64,000 nucleotides of DNA from Bacillota bacterium (GCA_023400055.1 JAEXFN010000038.1:186001-250000); one strand, 5' to 3'. Shown: positions 42,672 through 52,501, counted from the first letter of the stretch. Numbers and translations are program-made. Notes: generated by a model from the letters alone, not told the origin.

Positions 42672-44096
42672 ATGGATAGACCTGACATTCTGGTATTTAT
42701 TAGCGATCAACATGCCGGCAGGTATGGGGGTTTTGCCGGAGATAAGCTTGTCAGAACTCCTAATTTGGATCAGATAGCGTCTAACGGGACTGTTTTCGAT
42801 GCGGCATATACCTCCTGCCCGTTGTGCGTGCCGGCCAGAATCTCAATGCTAACCGGACAGTTACCTTCGAAAACAGGGATATATACTAATCATGGCGTGA
42901 TTCCCGGCGACCAGGCGACTTTTATTCATTCCATAGCGGCGGAAGGCTATGAAACGGTTCTTTGCGGCCGCATGCATTTTGTGGGAGATGATCAAAGGCA
43001 TGGATTTACCAAGCGAATCATGGGCGACTTCACGCCGTTGTACTGGGGAAGAGGAAGCATGAATCGATTGGATTTGGGGCGCTTCAAGGGCACAACCGAT
43101 CCTAAGGGATGCTTAAGAGAAGTAGGCGAAGGGGATTCACCGGTATTGGAATACGATAGAGCGGTGATAACTGCAGCATTAGAGTATTTAAAAGAGGATC
43201 ATGCCAAACCGCAGTGTGTCGTAGTCGGTACATACGGCCCTCATTGTCCTTTTGTAGCACCGCCTGAATTGTATACATATTACCGGACCCGCGTCCAATT
43301 GCCCGTAACTGTCACCCATAAGTTGAATTACCACCATTCAGTTCTTGCCGATAAAGAGCAAGATGTGGCTGACGAGGTTGTATTGAATGCAAGGGCCGCC
43401 TATTTTGGGATGATTACCAACCTCGATGGTCAGATTGGAGCGGTAAGGGAAGCCTGGCGGAAATATTTAAATCGAAACAACCGTAAAGGAATTTTTGTTT
43501 ATATGTCCGATCATGGAGAACAGATCGGGGAACGGAAACTATACGGCAAACAAACATTTTATGAAAATTCGGCGCAGATTCCGTTGCTGTTCGAAGGGGA
43601 TGGTGTCCAAGTAAACCATAGAGTGCATGGTGCGGCAAGTATCATGGACCTCGGGCCGACCTTATGTGAAATAACCGGAGCCGTTGCCCCGCCGGATCAA
43701 GACGGAAAAAGCCTAACGGAACAAATATTCAAAGGAAAAGATGAATTGGACAGGTACGTGTACGCTGAGTTCATTGAGAAAGATTCTTTGGGAAGATACG
43801 TCCCGGGAAGAATGGTCCGGCGGAGCGAATGGAAGTTAATCTCTTACCATTCTTATGAAGACGAGGATTTACTGTTTAATATTGAAAGCGATCCCAATGA
43901 ATTATGTAATGTTATTCGACAATACCCTGGGAAAGTGGAGGAGTTAGAGACGCTCCTCAATCGGGAATGGGATATCCAAAAAATTATTGAAATCCACGAA
44001 AGAAAGTTGTCTCATGTTCGAATATTGACCAGGTGGGGACAGAGTAGCGGTGTCGCAGAGCCAGAACGATATTCTTTCGAGAGTATCGAATTTTAG
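42672..44096 (+). CDS. cytoplasmic formylglycine sulfatase 3
   Basis: Sulfatase of 474 aa. Start DILVFISDQHAGRYGGFAGDKLVRTPNLDQIASNG; block TSCPLCVPARISMLTGQLPSKTGIYTNHG with Cys52-Val-Pro-Ala-Arg56; VVGTYGPHCPFVAPPELY; YMSDHGEQIGERKLYGKQTFYENSAQIPLLFEG; C-terminal LLFNIESDPNELCNVI. The ATG at 42672 has GAGGGAG upstream. No signal peptide. It is the most A/T-rich of the four sulfatase genes. It is closer in layout to sulfatase 2 than to 1. Confidence 0.92.
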   Translation: MDRPDILVFISDQHAGRYGGFAGDKLVRTPNLDQIASNGTVFDAAYTSCPLCVPARISMLTGQLPSKTGIYTNHGVIPGDQATFIHSIAAEGYETVLCGRMHFVGDDQRHGFTKRIMGDFTPLYWGRGSMNRLDLGRFKGTTDPKGCLREVGEGDSPVLEYDRAVITAALEYLKEDHAKPQCVVVGTYGPHCPFVAPPELYTYYRTRVQLPVTVTHKLNYHHSVLADKEQDVADEVVLNARAAYFGMITNLDGQIGAVREAWRKYLNRNNRKGIFVYMSDHGEQIGERKLYGKQTFYENSAQIPLLFEGDGVQVNHRVHGAASIMDLGPTLCEITGAVAPPDQDGKSLTEQIFKGKDELDRYVYAEFIEKDSLGRYVPGRMVRRSEWKLISYHSYEDEDLLFNIESDPNELCNVIRQYPGKVEELETLLNREWDIQKIIEIHERKLSHVRILTRWGQSSGVAEPERYSFESIEF

Positions 44097-44149
44097 AAAT
44101 GTTGGATGAATTTTTAAAAATGATTATCAAATGAAAGGATTCAACCGCT

Positions 44150-45022
44150 TTGCAATATGAATTGGAAAATGACTGCTTAAAAATTGAGATAAGTCAGCGC
44201 GGTGCCGAATTGATGAGCATTATCGGGAAATCCGACGGTTATCAATATCTTTGGCAAGGAGACCCGTTAATTTGGGGTAAACGGGCGCCGCTACTCTTTC
44301 CGATCATCGGTCACCTGAATCAGGGAAAGTACCGCTATCAGGGTAGGGAATATGCAATGGGGCTCCACGGCTTTGCCTCGAAAATGGACTTTAGCTTATG
44401 TCAAGTTGGGGAAAATTCGATTACCTTTTCCTTGAGCCATGATAACACTACGCTTAATCAGTACCCGTTCGAATTCAGACTGCTGGTGACTTACACACTC
44501 CAAGAAAGCATGTTGACCACGGCATATCGGGTGGAAAATACGGGGGCTCAGATATTGTGGTTTTCGATTGGTGGTCATCCCGGATTTAATTGTAGCCTCA
44601 ACCCGGAAGGCCTAAAAAATGTCCGGTTGGTCTTTGAGAAAATGGAAACTATCAGCAGGTTCGTCAATGAATCAGGTTATTTGACCGGCCGGGAGGCCCC
44701 CTTTTTAAAAGACCAAAATGTAATGGATATCGCTTCATTAGATTTTGACGAGAAGACAAAGGTCTATCCTTTGAAAAGCCTCCGCTCGGCGAGTGTGGCC
44801 TTAGAAGACGAGGGAAGCGGTAAAACTGTCACGATCCGGTTTGCGGGTTTTCCCTACCTGGGCATTTGGTCGCCTTCCAATCAAGCGCCTTTGGTCTGTA
44901 TTGAACCTTGGTATGGAATCACCGCTACCGCCGGAGTAGACGATGAATTGGATAAAAAGCGGGGGATTCAAGAACTTCAAGCGGGTACCAGTTTTACCTG
45001 CGGATACGATATTATTTTTTAA
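44150..45022 (+). CDS. aldose 1-epimerase (LacX-like mutarotase) family protein
   Basis: A 290-aa galactose-mutarotase-fold protein. It has RGAELMSIIGKSDGYQYLWQGDPLIWGKRAPLLFPIIGHL at the start, AMGLHGFAS (His), WFSIGGHPGFNC with the second His, and CIEPWYGITATAGVDDE containing a Glu at the usual catalytic position. It may interconvert sugar anomers released by the sulfatases. The TTG at 44150 has AAAGGA upstream; this weak start may limit expression. Confidence 0.82.
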   Translation: MQYELENDCLKIEISQRGAELMSIIGKSDGYQYLWQGDPLIWGKRAPLLFPIIGHLNQGKYRYQGREYAMGLHGFASKMDFSLCQVGENSITFSLSHDNTTLNQYPFEFRLLVTYTLQESMLTTAYRVENTGAQILWFSIGGHPGFNCSLNPEGLKNVRLVFEKMETISRFVNESGYLTGREAPFLKDQNVMDIASLDFDEKTKVYPLKSLRSASVALEDEGSGKTVTIRFAGFPYLGIWSPSNQAPLVCIEPWYGITATAGVDDELDKKRGIQELQAGTSFTCGYDIIF

Positions 45023-45104
45023 AACAGGACTTTTTCCTGTAGTTTTTAACGCGAAATACCCAATATTATGACAACTGACAACCTGATTTAAGAGGAGATT
45101 ATCC

Positions 45105-46019
45105 ATGTTTCATCTTACGCTTCCGCTCGCCCATGTAAGCATCTGGTGGCCAGGGGTGATATCGTTGGGATTGCTAATCGGTTTCCTGACCGGGATGTTT
45201 GGCGTGGGAGGGGGTTTTTTGCTTACGCCGTTTCTGAATATCTTTTTCCGGATTCCCTATCCAATCGCCGTAGGGAGCGGTCTTGCTCAAATTTTTGTTA
45301 CCGGCGCCGCTTCGGCCTGGAAACATTGGCGTAATAGCAATGTTGACCCGCTATTGGGCGTCATCATGGCTGGCGGAGCGCTAGGAGGCGCGGAGATTGG
45401 CGTCCGGATATTAAAACAATTGTGCTTCGGTGGTTCCATCAGTATCAATGGGCGGTCTTTACCTTTTCAGGATATATTACTGAGTGCAATGTTTTTGATC
45501 TTAATGATTTTGGTGGCGGTTTGCATATTCAAAGAATCGGCCGCCAATGATTCGGAAGAAGCGATTTCCCGCATTGCCGAAAATTTGCAAAGTTGTTCGA
45601 TATGCCCCAAAATTGCGTTTCCGCGCTCAGGGATAGGTTCTATTAGTCTTTGGATACCGCTTTTCCTCAGTTTTCTCGTAGGGATCCTCACCGGTTTTTT
45701 GGGGGTCGGGGGAGGTTTCATCGCTTTTCCATTGCTGGTCTATGTCTTGGGGGTTCCAACGGTCATCGCTGTCGGGACAAGCGCCTTTCAAATCCTATTT
45801 TCTACGGGTTACGGAGCATTGCGCCATGCCGGTCTCGGCCATGTTGAATTGACCCTGGTCGGGTTGTTGCTCATCGGCTCATTGATCGGCGTTCAGTTGG
45901 GCGTATATGCGACCAAGTTTTTGGGAGGACGTAAAATCAGGAAGTATTTTATCGATGTGATCGGTTTGGGAATACTGGTTATCCTTTGGGATTTGGTTGA
46001 TAAGATCCTGTTAAAGTGA
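45105..46019 (+). CDS. TauE/SafE-family sulfur-anion exporter 1
   Basis: Integral membrane protein, 304 aa with about eight helices in two homologous halves. Each half opens with a glycine-rich motif (GFLTGMFGVGGGFLLTPFLNIFF near 22 and GILTGFLGVGGGFIAFPLLVYVLG near 190), separated by a Cys-containing cytoplasmic linker. Family members move sulfite, sulfoacetate or related anions. Lying between three sulfatases and their maturase, it is the obvious candidate to expel the sulfate or a derived anion released in the cytosol. Confidence 0.85.
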   Translation: MFHLTLPLAHVSIWWPGVISLGLLIGFLTGMFGVGGGFLLTPFLNIFFRIPYPIAVGSGLAQIFVTGAASAWKHWRNSNVDPLLGVIMAGGALGGAEIGVRILKQLCFGGSISINGRSLPFQDILLSAMFLILMILVAVCIFKESAANDSEEAISRIAENLQSCSICPKIAFPRSGIGSISLWIPLFLSFLVGILTGFLGVGGGFIAFPLLVYVLGVPTVIAVGTSAFQILFSTGYGALRHAGLGHVELTLVGLLLIGSLIGVQLGVYATKFLGGRKIRKYFIDVIGLGILVILWDLVDKILLK

Positions 46020-46079
46020 TTCCAAAGTCTGTTATAATAAATAAAACTATTTCCCTCTCAAAAAGGTCAAGGAGCAAAA

Positions 46080-47195
46080 ATGCCACCTCTCAATGTTTTA
46101 ATCAAGCCGGCATCCAGCGCTTGCAATTTACAGTGTAAATATTGTTTTTACGATGATGTGGCCGCCCATCGAACCGCGCCAAATCGGGGGATGATGGCGG
46201 ATGAAACGTTGGAAACCTTGGTAAAAAAGGCCTTCGAATACGGCGAAGGAGCCATCGGGTTTGCCTTCCAAGGGGGAGAACCCACTTTGGCTGGCCTGGA
46301 TTTTTATCGCAAGCTGCTCGACTTTCAAAAAGAATATAATCCGAAACCGATCAGGATCCAGAATTCCATCCAAACCAACGGGCTATTGATCGATGCAAAG
46401 TGGGCGGCCTTTTTGGCGGAGAACCATTTTTTGGTGGGACTCTCCCTGGACGGGCCGAAAGACATCCATGATTTGAACCGCACCGACGTCCGGGGCCAAG
46501 GAAGCTACAGCAGAGTCGAGAAGACGGTCGCTTTATTGAATCAATATCAAGTGGAATATAACATTTTGGGCGTAGTGACCAAATCGGTAGCCCGGCACAT
46601 CGAAAAAGTCTACCATTATTTCACGAAGCGGGGGTTTGAATACCTGCAATTCATTCCTTGTTTGGATGAATTGGGGGAAAAACCCGGCCAAAATCCCTAT
46701 TCACTAACGCCGGAGGCTTATGAAGATTTTCTGAAAAGGCTATTCGATTTATGGTATCGGGACTTTCAAAGCGGCCGCAGGATCAGCATCCGGATGTTCG
46801 ATAATATCCTGCAACGGTTACTGGGTTATCCGCCGGAGTCCTGCGATATGAAAGGATACTGTTCGGCCAATATCGTAATCGAAGCCGACGGCACGGTCTA
46901 TCCCTGCGATTTTTACGTGCTGGATTCATGGAAACTGGGAGACATTTTCCATGATGGTTTTCAGGATATGCTTCAGGGAGAGACCGCCCGAAGCTTTGTG
47001 GCGGTTTCCCAAGGAATCGCCGAACAGTGCCGGGGCTGCGAGGCCTTCGCCATTTGCCGGGGCGGGTGTCGGCGCAACTACGAGCCGATCGCCGACCGGA
47101 TCAGCGAAAAAAACTATTTTTGTGCGGCTTATCGGGGATTTTACCAATATGCCTTGCCAAGGTTTTATGAAATTGTCCGTAATTACGGCTCATAA
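46080..47195 (+). CDS. anaerobic sulfatase-maturating radical SAM enzyme (anSME)
   Basis: Oxidises the CxPxR cysteine (or a serine) of sulfatases to formylglycine without oxygen. In 371 aa: radical-SAM cluster Cys15-x3-Cys19-x2-Cys22 (SACNLQCKYCFY), GGEPTL, SLDGPKDIHDLNR, and a C-terminal SPASM domain with two auxiliary clusters (CDMKGYCSANIVIEADGTVYPCDFYVL, then CRGCEAFAICRGGCRRN and a last Cys in FCAAY). The Asp in YPCDFY fits the catalytic base of this family. It directly serves the cytoplasmic sulfatases upstream; GGAG precedes the ATG. Confidence 0.93.
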   Translation: MPPLNVLIKPASSACNLQCKYCFYDDVAAHRTAPNRGMMADETLETLVKKAFEYGEGAIGFAFQGGEPTLAGLDFYRKLLDFQKEYNPKPIRIQNSIQTNGLLIDAKWAAFLAENHFLVGLSLDGPKDIHDLNRTDVRGQGSYSRVEKTVALLNQYQVEYNILGVVTKSVARHIEKVYHYFTKRGFEYLQFIPCLDELGEKPGQNPYSLTPEAYEDFLKRLFDLWYRDFQSGRRISIRMFDNILQRLLGYPPESCDMKGYCSANIVIEADGTVYPCDFYVLDSWKLGDIFHDGFQDMLQGETARSFVAVSQGIAEQCRGCEAFAICRGGCRRNYEPIADRISEKNYFCAAYRGFYQYALPRFYEIVRNYGS

Positions 47196-47341
47196 GCGGG
47201 TCTTCGCAAAAGTAGGAAAACATATGCAATTTACGCCAAGCCAAAATTCAACTATAATTAATATGACTGTAACATCGGCCGGCGGCTTGGTTCATCGGAT
47301 TGGTCAGGAGTTCACACATTCATCGGAAAGGGAGTGCCGGA

Positions 47342-48622
47342 ATGAAACCGATCTCGCTAAATTTTGCAAATGTTTTTTCTGCTATTTCACAACCGGATAT
47401 GGAGCGTCAAATCAATGCTCATCGCCAACTGCTAAAGGGCGTGTTACATCCCGATCCCGGAGCATCCGACGCCCTGGGGTGGATCGACTTAGATAAATGC
47501 GCCGCTGAAGCGCTGGTTCGGCGGATCGAGGAAACCGCGGCCGAGATCCGGCAAAACGCCGATGTCTTTTTACTGATCGGCGTGGGCGGCTCCAACCAGG
47601 GGGCCCGGGCGGCCATCAAGGCCTTTCAGGCGGACGGCAAACCGGAGATCTTATACACCGGCAACAATCTTTCGCCGGTATATCTGAAAAAGATATTGCA
47701 AAAAATCGAAGGCCGATCGGTGTATGCCAATGTGATCGCCAAGAACTTCGCCACTCTGGAACCGGGAATCTGTTTCCGTATCATCCGGCAGCATCTCGAA
47801 GCAACCCTCGGGGAACAGGCGGCCGCCGCCCGGATCATTGCGACGGGCTCCTCCAACCAAAGCAATCTGCAACGGCTGGCCGCGGACAAGGGCTACCGCT
47901 TCTTCCCGTTTCCGCTGGACATCGGCGGGCGTTTTTCGGTGCTCAGCGCGGTGGGGCTGCTCCCGATCGCGGTCGGCGGGGTCGATATCCGGGAGATCCT
48001 CCGCGGCGCCAAAGATATGGCCGAATTGCTCCGCGCTACGCCGTTGGAACAGAACATTGCGGTCCAATATGGAGTAGTCCGTAATCTGTTGCTGGCCAAA
48101 GGATTTCACATCGAGATCCTGGCCTATTTCGAACCGATATTGGAGTATTTCGCCAAATGGTGGGTGCAGCTTTTTGGAGAAAGCGAAGGGAAAAACGGCA
48201 CCGGTATTTTCCCCACGGCTTGCTCCTACAGCGAAGACCTGCATTCCTTGGGGCAGTACATTCAAGACGGCCGGAAAATGATCACGGAGATGTTCATCAA
48301 CCTGGAAGATCCGGGCGCCGCGCTCCCGATCCCCGGCGACCCGCGAACCCAGGACGATTTTGAGTACCTCGACGGCAAAGACTTTGCTTATCTTAATAAG
48401 TGTGCCTATGAAGCGACAGTCCAGGCTCACGCCGATGGCGGGGTTCCGGTGTTGACCTTGAACGTGCCGGCGTTGACTCCTTATTACATGGGCCAATTGT
48501 TTTATTTCTTCGAATACGCCTGTTACGTTTCGGCCTCGATATTGGGAGTGAACCCTTTCGATCAACCGGGAGTGGAGGCTTATAAAACCAATATGTTTGC
48601 GGCTTTGGGGAAAAAGAACTAG
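47342..48622 (+). CDS. pgi: glucose-6-phosphate isomerase
   Basis: Interconverts glucose 6-phosphate and fructose 6-phosphate. The 426-aa protein carries LLIGVGGSNQGARAAIKAF (sugar-phosphate loop, with Asn-Gln where most have Tyr-Leu), GGRFSVLSAVGLLPIAVGGV, and the C-terminal GVNPFDQPGVEAYK with the conserved Lys. The ATG at 47342 has AAGGGAG upstream. The compact length suits Firmicute/Thermotoga-like PGIs. Location after the maturase gene ties the locus to hexose glycolysis, though a housekeeping role is equally possible. Confidence 0.9.
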   Translation: MKPISLNFANVFSAISQPDMERQINAHRQLLKGVLHPDPGASDALGWIDLDKCAAEALVRRIEETAAEIRQNADVFLLIGVGGSNQGARAAIKAFQADGKPEILYTGNNLSPVYLKKILQKIEGRSVYANVIAKNFATLEPGICFRIIRQHLEATLGEQAAAARIIATGSSNQSNLQRLAADKGYRFFPFPLDIGGRFSVLSAVGLLPIAVGGVDIREILRGAKDMAELLRATPLEQNIAVQYGVVRNLLLAKGFHIEILAYFEPILEYFAKWWVQLFGESEGKNGTGIFPTACSYSEDLHSLGQYIQDGRKMITEMFINLEDPGAALPIPGDPRTQDDFEYLDGKDFAYLNKCAYEATVQAHADGGVPVLTLNVPALTPYYMGQLFYFFEYACYVSASILGVNPFDQPGVEAYKTNMFAALGKKN

Positions 48623-48662
48623 AAGCCATGGGATAAAGTCTTTCAAAAATCCATTCGATCGT

Positions 48663-48702
48663 AACGGGCGGTCCTTCCTTGGAGAGGGGCCGCCCGTTTC
48701 GC
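48663..48702 (+). terminator. terminator after pgi
   Basis: AACGGGCGG (48663-48671) pairs with CCGCCCGTT (48690-48698), followed by TCG. Strong GC stem but poor U tract. After it, 48703-49036 holds no gene; it has a very AT-rich patch (48835-48900) with a possible promoter (TTGACT at about 48832). Confidence 0.65.
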
Positions 48703-49036
48703 GTCGATGGAAGCACGATGGTTTGGTTGGCTATGCTTGATAGCCGCGGCCTTGAGTCTCTCATAAATTTTGTAAACAAGAGGTAAACTAAGAAAAATAC
48801 CGATCGCTGCCATAGCAATCCGCCAGCGGGTTTGACTATATTAATAACATAATAGTTATTATTAATATATTTAAATCATATTTTACTTATCTTAAAGGCT
48901 TCTATAGAATAAAAGATAAGGGAACAATATGGAGAAGGGCCGCTTGTCGCACTTTTCGGGGAGTAGATGGGACGGAGACTTCAAAAAGATCAGGGCAGGC
49001 GGGCCCCGGCCAAACGATTAGGAGGATTACGGTACA

Positions 49037-49867
49037 TTGGAGCAGTTTTTGTGGTTAATTCCACTGGGTTTTGCGGTTGGGACATTCGGGACATTGATCG
49101 GCGCCGGCGGCGGGTTTATCTTGGTGCCGGTATTGCTTTTGTTGTATCCGCACAGTTCGCCGGAGTCGATTACCAGCATCTCTTTGGCAACGGTTTTCTT
49201 TAACGCCCTGTCGGGGTCGATCGCTTATGCCAGGATGAAACGGATCGATTTCAAGTCGGGATGGGTATTTGCCGTAGCGACCATTCCCGGCTCCATTCTG
49301 GGAGCGATTACCACCTCCTGGATTCCCCGGCGGGCCTTTGACATTATCTTCGGGGTCATCTTAACCGCAATCGCGATTCTTTTGTTTGTAAAGCCCAAAC
49401 CGGGGGCCAGGCGGGAAATCGCCGTCACCCGCCTGGGCTTGGGAAAATACTTTACCCGCGAGATGATCGACGCCGAAGGGACCCAATATACATTCAGCTA
49501 TAACCGTCCGCTGGGAATCGTGATCAGCGTTTTCGTCGGTTATTTCTCAAGCCTCCTGGGGATCGGCGGCGGGATCATTCACGTCCCCGCCCTGGTTCAT
49601 TTCTTAAACTTCCCGGTTCACCTCGCCACGGCCACTTCCCACTTTATCCTGGCGATTATGGCTTTATCGGGTTCCATCGTCCATCTGGCCACCGGAACGC
49701 TGCGCAGCGGGGCCACCATCACGATCGGGCTGGCCATCGGGGTGCTCGTCGGCGCGCAATTGGGCGCCAAGCTTTCCAGCAGGATTCATGGCGTGGGGAT
49801 CATCAAAAGTTTGGCCGTCGCTTTATGCCTGGTCGGGGTGCGGATTTTCATCATGGGTTTGTTTTAA
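49037..49867 (+). CDS. TauE/SafE-family sulfur-anion exporter 2
   Basis: Second member of the family in the window, 276 aa. Glycine-rich openings of the two halves are GTFGTLIGAGGGFILVPVLLLLY (near 15) and GYFSSLLGIGGGIIHVPALVHFL (near 170). The TTG start follows AGGAGG. It is not a close copy of the exporter at 45105. It has its own upstream AT-rich region and a terminator after it, so it is probably monocistronic; the anion carried is unknown. Confidence 0.84.
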   Translation: MEQFLWLIPLGFAVGTFGTLIGAGGGFILVPVLLLLYPHSSPESITSISLATVFFNALSGSIAYARMKRIDFKSGWVFAVATIPGSILGAITTSWIPRRAFDIIFGVILTAIAILLFVKPKPGARREIAVTRLGLGKYFTREMIDAEGTQYTFSYNRPLGIVISVFVGYFSSLLGIGGGIIHVPALVHFLNFPVHLATATSHFILAIMALSGSIVHLATGTLRSGATITIGLAIGVLVGAQLGAKLSSRIHGVGIIKSLAVALCLVGVRIFIMGLF

Positions 49868-49987
49868 TCGGAAGTTTAATAATAGCCCAGCGATGTCGTT
49901 TCCAATGTTTTATCAGGACTGTCCTCATATATATGAAAGCTCTGTCACTTAACGATTAATTAAGACCCTTATTAATATTTTAGTGAA

Positions 49988-50016
49988 AAACCCTGACCTT
50001 ACCGGCCAGGGTTTTT
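49988..50016 (+). terminator. bidirectional terminator
   Basis: AAACCCTG (49988-49995) pairs with CAGGGTTT (50007-50014), with inner GG/CC pairs and flanking A and T runs. It separates the convergent genes ending at 49867 and 50056. Confidence 0.8.
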
Positions 50017-50055
50017 AATAATGTTTTTCAAGCGTATCCGATTGGCTTTGATCTT

Positions 50056-51201
50056 CTAATAAAAAGTGGACCCGAATTCGCACAGAAAATCGGTCATCTG
50101 CTGAAGGAAGCCTTGTGAAAAGGGTGAGAAAAACAGCAGCGCCAGTATCGTCAGCATCCGGGTCATATTCTTATATTTATCCAGCATAATGGGGAATCCT
50201 TTTTCCATAATCGCCTGGTTGGCGACGATGGTCCGGTTCAGCGCGGCCGCTTGATCGCGGAACGCTTTATCTTCGATCGCCCGCCGCAACACTTCGGGGA
50301 GGGTTTTGTAATCGTCAACCAGGAGTCCGTTGACGCCGTCGGTAACCCACCCATCGAAAGTCGGCAGCTTGGACAACACCGGCAGGCATCCGGCGGCCAT
50401 GCCGGTCAAGACGCTGACCGGCAACGCATCGCTGGAAGGAATGCTGATAATGATCTGGCTTTTGGCCAGGCATTCGCCAACCTGTTCCGGGGTGACCATG
50501 CCCCAAAAACGTACCCGTCCTTCCAATTGGCGCTCCCGAACGTATTCCTTGAGGGACTGAGTCAGACTGCCCTCGCCCAGGATCCACAATTCCAGCTGGG
50601 GATAATCGGCGGCAACCGCTGCAAAAGCCGTGATGATTTCATGCTGGTGGTAAATGGGTTCATGGAGCCGCGGCGAACAGATGACGAATTTGCCCTCCTC
50701 CTTGTTCAGCGTGGCCAATTTATCGTACATTGCCTGCTCGATGCCGATCGGAACCGTCAAAACCTTCTCCGGGGGCGCGCCGAGCTTCATTAAATTTTCA
50801 CACAAATACGAATTAACGCCGGTCACTAAGGCGGCTTTCTTAATCTGCCAGCGAATCAACGCCCGTAACCAACCGGAGCGTTTGGAATTGACCAGAATGT
50901 CGGAACCCCAGGCCGAGATGATCACCGGCGCGCAGTTCGCGAACAGGGCATACAGCCCGTGGGCCCCGAATTGATGGGCGTGGATCAAATCCGGTTTGAT
51001 CTCCCGGATCAAACGGCGGACCCGCAAAGCATAACGGGGGAAACCGACCAGCGTCAGAGGATGTTGAATCACGGTTGCCCCGGGAATATTGCCATTCCGG
51101 TGTGAAATGACGAATAGCTCACAATCCAATTCGCGGCATTGTTCAATCCATTTTCGGGTGTGGGGACTGGCCGCGTCCGCGATGAAACAAATTCTTTTCA
51201 T
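50056..51201 (-). CDS. GT4-like glycosyltransferase with hydrophobic C-terminal tail
   Basis: Transfers a sugar from a nucleotide donor, 381 aa. Two Rossmann halves: N-terminal KRICFIADAASPHTRKWIEQ with PDLIHAHQFGAHGLYAL, and C-terminal SPRLHEPIYHQHEIITAFAAVAADYPQLELWILGEGSL with SIPSSDALPVSVLTGMAAGCLPVLSKLPTFDGWV, the donor-binding region. The ATG at 51201 follows GAGGG. Unusually, after the catalytic domain there is a strongly hydrophobic stretch (MLTILALLFFSPFSQGFLQQM), a possible membrane anchor. It is isolated from other cell-envelope genes, so acceptor and product are unknown. Confidence 0.83.
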   Translation of the reverse strand: MKRICFIADAASPHTRKWIEQCRELDCELFVISHRNGNIPGATVIQHPLTLVGFPRYALRVRRLIREIKPDLIHAHQFGAHGLYALFANCAPVIISAWGSDILVNSKRSGWLRALIRWQIKKAALVTGVNSYLCENLMKLGAPPEKVLTVPIGIEQAMYDKLATLNKEEGKFVICSPRLHEPIYHQHEIITAFAAVAADYPQLELWILGEGSLTQSLKEYVRERQLEGRVRFWGMVTPEQVGECLAKSQIIISIPSSDALPVSVLTGMAAGCLPVLSKLPTFDGWVTDGVNGLLVDDYKTLPEVLRRAIEDKAFRDQAAALNRTIVANQAIMEKGFPIMLDKYKNMTRMLTILALLFFSPFSQGFLQQMTDFLCEFGSTFY

Positions 51202-51213
51202 GGTGACCCTCAA

Positions 51214-51766
51214 TCACGTAATATCATGCTCATGAACTCATTTGTATCCTCTGGGAGGAGGTTTACAAAAATTACATTTTGTTAGGTTAAGTGATCCTTG
51301 TTATTTATGAATGACGTATTGCCGAGAAGATATGTTCATCATTATTTATAAATTATCATTCAATAAATTCTGAATTCCGTCGCCACTTGGACAACGGGCG
51401 GCGGGAAACGGCAGGAACCGCCGAAGCCGATTGCGGAACGGATTAATACCGCCGCAAAAGATCTCGCTATAGTGACGCAGATGGGCGTTTTTTATCGGGA
51501 AGAGCAGCCATTTCAATGAAGACTGGTATTATGGAATATTTCCGGCAGGATAATTATGGTTGATGAGGAAATTTATAAACGCGGTTGACCGGTATTTTAA
51601 GCCGCTTTCCAAATATAAGTTGAATTCAATTTTTAAATATTCTTTTTTCGGCCGAACCATGCCGGGAAAGAGGACTATCGGAAATCTCCTCATCGTAAAG
51701 TGAGGAAATATGGCGTAATCTTTTGGCGGTTAAGGATCTTATTGCAAATGTCCGGGGGGCGGAAAA
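51214..51766. other. 550-bp intergenic region
   Basis: No coding frame, RNA or repeat that I can support. It separates the leftward glycosyltransferase from the rightward two-component genes and should carry both promoters. A GC-rich patch at 51380-51480 lies between AT-rich flanks. Confidence 0.4.
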
Positions 51767-52501
51767 ATGGCCTTGACTATCGGGATATGTGACGATTGTT
51801 CGGAACAGATCGAATTGCTCAAAGGATATTTGGCCCGGCTGGAGAACGGGCGCCCGATAACGATCGTCTGCTCGGTCCATCCGGAAGAATTTTGGGCGGA
51901 GTTAAAAAGAAACCGGCCGGATCTGGTCTTCTTGGATGTCGATATGCATGAATTAAACGGCATTCGACTGGGCGAACGGATCAAGGAAGAATATAAAACG
52001 ACCGTCATTATTTATATTACCGCCTATGAAGAGTTCGCTTTGGAAGCTTTCCGGGTGAGGGCCTTTCATTATCTTTTGAAACCGCTGACCGAAGAGAAAT
52101 TCGCTCGAGTATTCGATGAGGCGGTGGCATTATGCAGAGAAAAGGCCAATGGCACAACCGTTAAAAAATCTTTTGTCGTTCAAAGAAAAGATGAAACGCT
52201 CTATCTCGATTACGATGAGATTCAATATTTTGAAAAGGTCGGTCATAAAATCAAGGTTCATGCCGGGCAGCGCGCCATCGATTATTATGGAAATTTTATC
52301 AAGCTGCTGGAGGGGATCGATCCGGATTTCTTCGTAAAATGCCATCAGGGCTATATCGTGAATATCGATAAGATACGGAGCTATCGCGACAAGACCTTAT
52401 TTTTGGAAGGAAACCTGGCGATTCCGGTGAGCCGCTCCTATGTCCCGCTGATCCATGCGATACTGGCCAAAAAGTTGTTTGGGGGAGCGGGCCAATCATG
52501 A
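51767..52501 (+). CDS. LytTR-family response regulator
   Basis: DNA-binding response regulator, 244 aa. Receiver with Asp9/Asp10, phospho-acceptor Asp57 in LVFLDVDMHELNG and Lys in LLKPLT; then a LytTR domain from about 133 (KSFVVQRKDETLYLDYDEIQYFEKVGHKIKVHA ... FVKCHQGYIVNIDKI). It overlaps the kinase gene by 4 bp (ATGA). LytTR pairs of this type control virulence, competence, bacteriocin or carbon-uptake genes; no target is evident nearby. Confidence 0.91.
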   Translation: MALTIGICDDCSEQIELLKGYLARLENGRPITIVCSVHPEEFWAELKRNRPDLVFLDVDMHELNGIRLGERIKEEYKTTVIIYITAYEEFALEAFRVRAFHYLLKPLTEEKFARVFDEAVALCREKANGTTVKKSFVVQRKDETLYLDYDEIQYFEKVGHKIKVHAGQRAIDYYGNFIKLLEGIDPDFFVKCHQGYIVNIDKIRSYRDKTLFLEGNLAIPVSRSYVPLIHAILAKKLFGGAGQS

